From NCBI GenBank assembly GCA_963752695.1, contig CAVVZB010000003.1, positions 1 through 64,000 of the forward strand: DNA of 64,000 bases, given 5' to 3'. Positions 58,857 to 64,000 of this stretch are shown in pieces (the stretch's first letter is position 1; each line of letters begins with the position of its first letter). Under the pieces are notes generated by a model. It ran no database searches, was not told the DNA's origin, and saw nothing but the letters and a program-made list of their open reading frames with translations. Source of the DNA: Bog-113 sp963752695. GTDB taxonomy: Bacteria; Acidobacteriota; Terriglobia; Bryobacterales; Bryobacteraceae. The position numbers and the translations under genes are program-made.

Positions 58857-60277
58857 TGTCTGGAATTCTATCGTCAATGAGTGCTTCGGCTGGAACCTTG
58901 GACGCCTTTTCAAGAGAGCTGGAAGTCACTCAGAATAACGTGAGTAACGCATCGACCCCCGGTTATGCCGCGCAAGTCTCCTTAGTAACAGCGCTTCCCT
59001 TCGATGCCGTGGACGGTCCCGTTGGCGGGGTGACATTCTCCGGCACTTTGTCCTTGCGTAACGAAGCCTCGGAGCGGTTTGTGCAGCAACAGAATTCGGA
59101 TTTAGGGAGCGCGCAATCCCAGGTTGCTTCCCTAACCGCGCTGCAGCCCAGCTTCGACATCAGCGGGAGCGGGGGGCTCGACGCAGCCCTCACAGCGTTT
59201 TTTAACAGCTTCTCGGCGTTGAGCCAGGACCCGAACAGCACGCCGGCTCGTCAACAGGTGCTAACAACAGCGCAGACCGTGGTAACGGCGTTCAATGACG
59301 TTGCGAGCGCAACGGCCCAGGCGTCCAGCGACGCCGATCACCAAATTGTTTCGACCGTACAAAAGATCAACACTATTGCTTCCCAACTTTCCCAGTTAAA
59401 TCAGCAACGTTCGGCGAACCCGGTGCCGGACCCGAACCTGGATGCGTCGGTCCATGCTGCGTTAGAAAACCTCTCCAACCTAACGAACTTCACATCTTCA
59501 TTTTCATCGGATGGCGCAGTGACCGTGCTGGTGGGAGGCCAAACTCCACTGGTCATCGGAACTCGGGAGTATCCGTTACAGTCCGGACTCGCGCCTTCCA
59601 CTTTGACGGGCGCAGGCGGGAACCCAGGTCAGGAAATCCTGGATTCCACTGGCGCCGTCATCACACAGCAGATTACCGGGGGGCAGCTATCCGGCTTGCT
59701 GCAGACCCGAAATGAATCTCTTGCCGCAATACAAGGCGATAATACCCAGCCCGGGTCGCTCAACCAACTGGCTCAGGCGTTTGCCACGCGAGTGAACTCA
59801 CTACTTACCGGCGGCCAGATCTCTTCCGGACCGCCTCCAAATCCGGGTTTGCCTCTGTTCCAGCTACCCGCTGGGGGCACCGTGGCTCAGAATCTCTCTC
59901 TCGCCCCCATCACCCCCGCGGAGATCGCGACGATAAGTGCGGGACCACCAATCCAGGAAAATGGGGTAGCGCAACAGATCGCTAATCTCCCGACTTCGAC
60001 CAACTCGGCCGACCAGGTTAGCGGAATGACGTTCACATCTTTTTATGCCAGTATCGCCACTACTATTGGCCAGGAAGTGAGTACCGCTACCGCCAGCCAG
60101 AGTCAGAAAACACAGGCGCTTGCGCAAGCCCAAAGCCTGCGGGGACAAACATCGGGCGTGTCTCTGGATCAGGAAGCGGTAAACCTGACCGGCTTCCAGC
60201 GCGCTTACGAGGCGACGTCAAAGCTGGTTACGGTCCTAAGTTCTCTCACGCAGACCACGATAAACCTGATCCCCTAG
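58856..60277 (+). CDS. flgK: Hook-filament junction protein FlgK
   Basis: N-terminal ILSSMSASAGTLDAFSRELEVTQNNVSNASTPGYAAQ and C-terminal GVSLDQEAVNLTGFQRAYEATSKLVTVLSSLTQTTINLI are the FlgK signatures. The 473-residue length is on the short side. It shares one base with flgN (TAATG). Confidence 0.93.
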   Translation: MSGILSSMSASAGTLDAFSRELEVTQNNVSNASTPGYAAQVSLVTALPFDAVDGPVGGVTFSGTLSLRNEASERFVQQQNSDLGSAQSQVASLTALQPSFDISGSGGLDAALTAFFNSFSALSQDPNSTPARQQVLTTAQTVVTAFNDVASATAQASSDADHQIVSTVQKINTIASQLSQLNQQRSANPVPDPNLDASVHAALENLSNLTNFTSSFSSDGAVTVLVGGQTPLVIGTREYPLQSGLAPSTLTGAGGNPGQEILDSTGAVITQQITGGQLSGLLQTRNESLAAIQGDNTQPGSLNQLAQAFATRVNSLLTGGQISSGPPPNPGLPLFQLPAGGTVAQNLSLAPITPAEIATISAGPPIQENGVAQQIANLPTSTNSADQVSGMTFTSFYASIATTIGQEVSTATASQSQKTQALAQAQSLRGQTSGVSLDQEAVNLTGFQRAYEATSKLVTVLSSLTQTTINLIP

Positions 60278-60288
60278 GAGCTCATTGA

Positions 60289-61209
60289 ATGGTGTCCTTT
60301 ATCGATCCCGGATCAAGTATTTTCCTCGCCAACCTTACTCAGATTGAAATGGCGAATCAAAAGACGCAACAGCAGATTTCATCCGGTGTAACTATTTCTG
60401 AGCCCGGTGACGCGCCCGACCAGGTCTCCCAGTTGCTCGCTCTGCAATCGAATCTCGCTCGCGTGACCCAGGTCCAGACAAACTTGACCAACGTGCAAAC
60501 GATCGCCAATTCTTCGGATCAGGCAATTACAAACGCGCTGCAACTCGCCGATCAGGCGGTAAGTCTAGGCAGCCAGGCCGCAAGCTCAACAGCCAGCGCG
60601 CAAACCCGGCAGCAGCTCTCGCAACAGGTGCAGAGTATTTTGACGAATGTGGTCTCTATCAGCCAGACTTCCCTTGGCGGACGATATATCTTCGGCGGAG
60701 ATACTGACCGCAGCCCGTCCTACAAGATGGATCCTTCGAGCCCAACCGGCGTCACACGTCTTTCCACCGCGCAGAACACATCTCAGGTGGAAGACGCCAA
60801 TGGCGGAATGATTTCCACGGGACTGACAGCCGGACAAATTTTCGACGCCCGAAATTCTGACGATAGCCCCGCATCTGGAAATATGTTTGCCTCCCTCAAC
60901 TCGCTCGCTCAAGCCCTTGCGGCCAACGACACCCAGGAAATTGGAACCGCTCTGTCTGTAGTACAGCAAGCCTCGAATTACGTCAACTCGCAACAGGGGT
61001 TTTACGGGGCTTTGCAGAACCGGCTCACAAACGGGATAGCCACCGCCACTTCCGAGAACCTTTCGCTTACTACCCAGATTTCCAGCATTCGCGAAACGAA
61101 CATCAGCGAGGCGGCCATCGAACTTACGCAAGGTTCAACCCAGTACCAAGCCGCTCTCGAGGCGCAAGCCAAAGTTCCGCACACTTCGCTGTTTGATTTC
61201 CTTAGCTAA
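60289..61209 (+). CDS. flgL: Hook-filament junction protein FlgL
   Basis: The flagellin-like N-terminus (IFLANLTQIEMANQKTQQQISSGVTISEPGDAPDQVSQLLALQSNL) and C-terminal coiled helix (TQISSIRETNISEAAIELTQGSTQYQAALEAQAK) define FlgL. A central GGRYIFGGDTDRSPSY matches the family. It follows flgK. Confidence 0.92.
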   Translation: MVSFIDPGSSIFLANLTQIEMANQKTQQQISSGVTISEPGDAPDQVSQLLALQSNLARVTQVQTNLTNVQTIANSSDQAITNALQLADQAVSLGSQAASSTASAQTRQQLSQQVQSILTNVVSISQTSLGGRYIFGGDTDRSPSYKMDPSSPTGVTRLSTAQNTSQVEDANGGMISTGLTAGQIFDARNSDDSPASGNMFASLNSLAQALAANDTQEIGTALSVVQQASNYVNSQQGFYGALQNRLTNGIATATSENLSLTTQISSIRETNISEAAIELTQGSTQYQAALEAQAKVPHTSLFDFLS

Positions 61210-61215
61210 GGATCG

Positions 61216-62148
61216 ATGCCCCCCAAGTCAGTGATCAGCGAGCGTACATCAGGGCCGGCGCCTTTCGATTTTCGGCGTCCTGATCGTATCCCGAAGTCGC
61301 AGCTGCGGGCCATTTACTTGCTTCACGAGAACTTCGTGCGAAATCTGATGCCGAGTCTTTCGGCTTACCTTCGCTCCTACGTGGTAGCCAATCTGGTAAG
61401 TATTGAGCAGCTTAAGTTCGGTGAATTTCTCGAGTATCTTCCAACGCCCACGTGTCTGGCCGCCCTCGGGCTGCTTCCTCACGATGGAATCGCCGTCCTG
61501 GAACTGAATCCTTCTCTGGCGTTTCCGATCATCGAAATTCTACTAGGAGGAAACGCAAAGTGCTCGCCGGCTGTGGTTCGTGAAGCGACTGAAATTGAGC
61601 TTTCGTTGCTCGACGGGCTCTTTCACGTCATCCTGCGTGATCTCACGGAGGCATGGCAAACCGTGGCCCCGGTCGATTTCAGGGTGGAATGCTTAAAGAC
61701 GGATCCGAAGCTGCTCCCCATCGTGGCTCAAAACGAGGCGGTCGTCGCAATTGCCATCGAGCTCCGAATTGGCGAAATCGTGGGAATGGTGAATATCGCG
61801 GTCCCCTCAGTGATCGTCAAGATGTCGCGGCAAAAACTCGATCAGCAGTGGCCCGCCCGAAAAACGAGTTCGACGCATTCGGAGCAAACTCGCGTGATGA
61901 ACCTTCTCTTGGGATCGCAGCTTCGATTAGAAGCGCGTCTCGAAGGCACGACGCTTCTGATGAATGACCTGCTGCGGCTCAAAGAGGGCGATATTCTCGG
62001 TCTCGATTATCCGGTGCAGCAGCCCATCGGCTGTCGCGTTAACGGAAAACTGAAGTTCCGCGGACAGGTACTAGCCCAGGGCAATCGATTAGGGTTCTTG
62101 GTGGAGGAACGCACTTCAGGAACAGAGCCTACAGCCGACCCGCTTTAG
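61216..62148 (+). CDS. fliM: Flagellar motor switch protein FliM
   Basis: FliM has FDFRRPDRIPKSQLRAIYLLHENFVRNLMPSLSAYLRS, the CheC-like middle with FPIIEILLGG, and a C-terminal SpoA domain (RLEARLEGTTLLMNDLLRLKEGDILGLDYPVQQPIGCRVNGKLKFRGQV). The N-terminal CheY-binding EIDxLL motif is absent. Confidence 0.92.
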   Translation: MPPKSVISERTSGPAPFDFRRPDRIPKSQLRAIYLLHENFVRNLMPSLSAYLRSYVVANLVSIEQLKFGEFLEYLPTPTCLAALGLLPHDGIAVLELNPSLAFPIIEILLGGNAKCSPAVVREATEIELSLLDGLFHVILRDLTEAWQTVAPVDFRVECLKTDPKLLPIVAQNEAVVAIAIELRIGEIVGMVNIAVPSVIVKMSRQKLDQQWPARKTSSTHSEQTRVMNLLLGSQLRLEARLEGTTLLMNDLLRLKEGDILGLDYPVQQPIGCRVNGKLKFRGQVLAQGNRLGFLVEERTSGTEPTADPL

Positions 62149-62167
62149 GCGCCCTCCCATACTTCAC

Positions 62168-62458
62168 TCATTGGACAGTGTCAGTCATCGACGACAGCCC
62201 ATTGGTCAGATGCATCAACAAGCCTGCACAGACCTCACCGGAAACGCTTTGGACCGTGTCCATTGCAATCCTGCTTAATTCGGCCCGAATCTCGACCAGG
62301 AGTTCCGCCTGCTCCTCTTCATAGGAAGACTTGGCGTGAATTGCAAGTTCGCAATCACCGAGACTTTGGTCGTGCTGCCCCTGATACTGCAGCGCGGTTA
62401 GCACCATCAATGCCGAACACGCGATTTGGTTCCTTTGGCCGTCCAACATCTCCGTCAT
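62168..62458 (-). CDS. Small hypothetical protein between fliM and motA
   Basis: The 96-residue product (ALMVLTALQYQGQHDQSLGDCELAIH, YEEEQAELLVEIRAELSRIAMDTVQSVSGE) reads as a plausible helical protein but matches no family I know. It is the only minus-strand frame here, with a weak ribosome-binding site. It may be a spurious frame. Confidence 0.35.
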   Translation of the reverse strand: MTEMLDGQRNQIACSALMVLTALQYQGQHDQSLGDCELAIHAKSSYEEEQAELLVEIRAELSRIAMDTVQSVSGEVCAGLLMHLTNGLSSMTDTVQ

Positions 62459-62515
62459 GAAGTCTCATCGGATGGAGTTCTCTGACTTTCTAATTATTTT
62501 TTTGGCGCCAGAGGG

Positions 62516-63454
62516 GTGAAGAATGATCGCACTTCTGACGATACTCTCTCCGAGGAACCAGATTTGCAAATTGGTCGCGCAGGTAATAAGGAGTCTGCTA
62601 AGCAAAAATCAAGCGGGACCGAGTGGGACTTTGCCTCCATCGGAGGTATTTGTTTTGCGATCCTCTGCATCCTGGCCGGTTTGATCCTCGAAGGTGGCAG
62701 GATTGCCGATATCGGCCAGACTACCGCTGCGCTGGTGGTCTTTGGGGGAACTCTTGGTGCTGTTTTGGCCACAACGCCACTCGACACTTTCCTGCGCGCC
62801 ATGTCCCAGTCCAAAGAAGTATTTCGAACAAGATCGCAGCCTTTCCGGCGCACTCTGACGCAACTACTTTCGTGCGCGGAGAGCTCGCGCCGATCCGGCT
62901 TCGCCTCACTGGAAACATTCGCGGCCTTACAGGTGAAAGACGCGTTTTTCGTCAAGGCTCTAAATCTGGTCGCCGATGGAACCGAGAGTGGACAGTTGCG
63001 CGAAATGATGCTGCTCGATTTGGACTGCGACCAGGACCGATCGGATGCCGAAGTCCGCGTATGGGAGTGCGCCGCCGGATATTCACCCACGATCGGCATT
63101 CTCGGTGCCATTATCGGGCTGATCCAGGTGATGAAGCATCTCGAAAACCTAGACGAGGTTGGGCGCGGAATTGCCGTTGCTTTCGTGGCGACTGTCTACG
63201 GAGTTGCCGCAGCTAATTTGTTGTTTCTGCCGATTGCCGGGAAGTTGCGAAGTCGCGCGCTGGAATCCGAACGCTTGCACCAGATGGTACTTGAAGGCAT
63301 TCTCGCTATCACCGGTGGCATAAATCCAAGCCTGCTTCGAATTAAGCTGGAGCCGTTCCTCGATTCGGCCCCCGACATGAAGCTTCAGCAGCGGCAACGC
63401 AGGGAAGCCTTACCGATCGCGCTCGCTTCTCACGCGGCGCGTCAGATCCGATGA
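62516..63454 (+). CDS. motA: Flagellar motor stator protein MotA
   Basis: Four membrane helices, with FASIGGICFAILCILAGLILEGG, AALVVFGGTLGAVLATTP, AAGYSPTIGILGAIIGLIQVMKHL and GIAVAFVATVYGVAAANLLFLPIAGKL; the conserved Pro of GYSPT is present. It conducts protons (or Na+) with MotB. GTG 62516 has its gagg too close; TTG 62564 has a well placed gaggaa and may be the real start. ATGA overlap with motB. Confidence 0.9.
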   Translation: MKNDRTSDDTLSEEPDLQIGRAGNKESAKQKSSGTEWDFASIGGICFAILCILAGLILEGGRIADIGQTTAALVVFGGTLGAVLATTPLDTFLRAMSQSKEVFRTRSQPFRRTLTQLLSCAESSRRSGFASLETFAALQVKDAFFVKALNLVADGTESGQLREMMLLDLDCDQDRSDAEVRVWECAAGYSPTIGILGAIIGLIQVMKHLENLDEVGRGIAVAFVATVYGVAAANLLFLPIAGKLRSRALESERLHQMVLEGILAITGGINPSLLRIKLEPFLDSAPDMKLQQRQRREALPIALASHAARQIR

Positions 63455-64000
63455 TGCAACGCCGGAACCGAGTGCCACCCATTCACCAAGATCGTTGGCT
63501 TATTTCGTATGCGGACTTCATCACTCTCCTTTTTGCCCTTTTCGTTGTCTTATTTGCTTCGTCCAATGCCGATCGCTCGAAGGCTAGACAAGCCTCCGAT
63601 GCGATGAGGAAAGCGTTTAGTTCCGCCGCATACAGCAAGCCAAAAAACGGAACGACGCACCCGGTTCCAGGCGATCAGGCCAGTCTGAATTCCACAATCG
63701 ACGAACTGCGCCGCTCGCTCGCTCCCGAAATCTTGGCCGGAAAGATGGGGGTTCGGATGGAACGACGCGGAATCGTCGTGTCCTTGAGCCAGGCCAGTTT
63801 CTTCCCGTCCGGTGAGGACTCCGTGGACCCGGCGATGATCGTTAGCTTGGGAAAAGTGGCCAGCGTGATCGCCACCCTACCGAATCTCGTCCGGCTGGAG
63901 GGGCACACGGATTCCATCCCAATCCACACGGCGAGATTCCGCAGCAACTGGGATCTGTCATCCGCTCGAGCCATCACGACGATGCAACTGCTTCGGGACC
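63451..64000 (+). CDS. motB: Flagellar motor stator protein MotB, partial
   Basis: The open frame from ATG 63451 runs to the window edge. HQDRWLISYADFITLLFALFVVLFASS forms the membrane helix with the ion-binding Asp22. An OmpA-like peptidoglycan-binding domain begins near 130 (RLEGHTDSIPIHTARFRSNWDLSSARA). The 3' end is outside the window. Confidence 0.9.
   Translation, partial: MMQRRNRVPPIHQDRWLISYADFITLLFALFVVLFASSNADRSKARQASDAMRKAFSSAAYSKPKNGTTHPVPGDQASLNSTIDELRRSLAPEILAGKMGVRMERRGIVVSLSQASFFPSGEDSVDPAMIVSLGKVASVIATLPNLVRLEGHTDSIPIHTARFRSNWDLSSARAITTMQLLRD

Noticed and set aside
1..64000. CRISPR arrays, prophage genes and integrases
   Set aside because: No regularly spaced repeats and no phage or recombinase genes were found apart from the IS transposase.

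Overview
The window looks like chromosomal DNA of a motile, soil-type Acidobacteriota, most like the Solibacter/Bryobacter group. That is an inference from gene content: an alternative complex III (act) operon fused to an A2-type caa3 oxidase operon, TPR-CHAT plus ECF sigma loci, PQQ dehydrogenases, a DUF5612/ACT protein and a split flagellar regulon. No 16S rRNA is present, so the genus is not settled.

Layout. 1-2360: an IS3/IS407-type insertion sequence interrupts a membrane acyltransferase, followed by a 3' half of tRNA-Pro(TGG) and an intact tRNA-Val(TAC). 2378-8093: a SnoaL-like secreted protein, feoAB ferrous iron uptake, and a dihaem cytochrome c with a PQQ alcohol dehydrogenase. 8094-12513: a long leader region with a repeated-half-site operator and a 26-residue membrane mini-protein, then a TPR-CHAT protease, an ECF-like sigma factor and a zf-HC2 anti-sigma protein. 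12521-26438: housekeeping and small operons: DUF5612/ACT protein, HExxH protein, TlpA and a DsbD-alpha domain, aminotransferase, tRNA-Glu with a duplicated 3' flank, an ArsR-AHSA1-DoxX-DUF1990 operon with an ArsR relic nearby, MFS exporter, tRNA-Pro(GGG), DUF421, then uppS-tmk-holB facing aroA. 26719-39484: one long respiratory block, a possible leader peptide, actABCDEF, a small membrane protein, sco1, ctaCDEF. 39485-64000: flagellar genes, in leftward (flgFGAHIJ) and rightward (fliK-flgD-flgE-fliN-fliOPQR-flhBA-fliA-fliN2; fliA2-flgM-flgN-flgK-flgL-fliM; motAB) transcripts around a sigma-54 activator. MotB runs off the window end.

How the parts fit. ActABCDEF oxidises menaquinol and passes electrons to the caa3 oxidase encoded directly after it; SCO1 between them supplies copper for CuA. 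The flagellar cluster holds the rod, rings, hook, hook-filament junction, export gate, switch and stator genes, but flagellin, fliD, fliF, fliG, fliI, fliE and flgBC must lie elsewhere. It carries two FliA-type sigma factors, one FlgM-like anti-sigma factor and a sigma-54 activator, and has a sigma-28-type promoter in front of flgM.

The most intriguing candidate system is the exported TPR-CHAT protease cotranscribed with a sigma factor and a membrane zf-HC2 protein (8736-12513), preceded by a symmetric array of TTGTGCA half-sites and a tiny membrane ORF with a strong ribosome-binding site.
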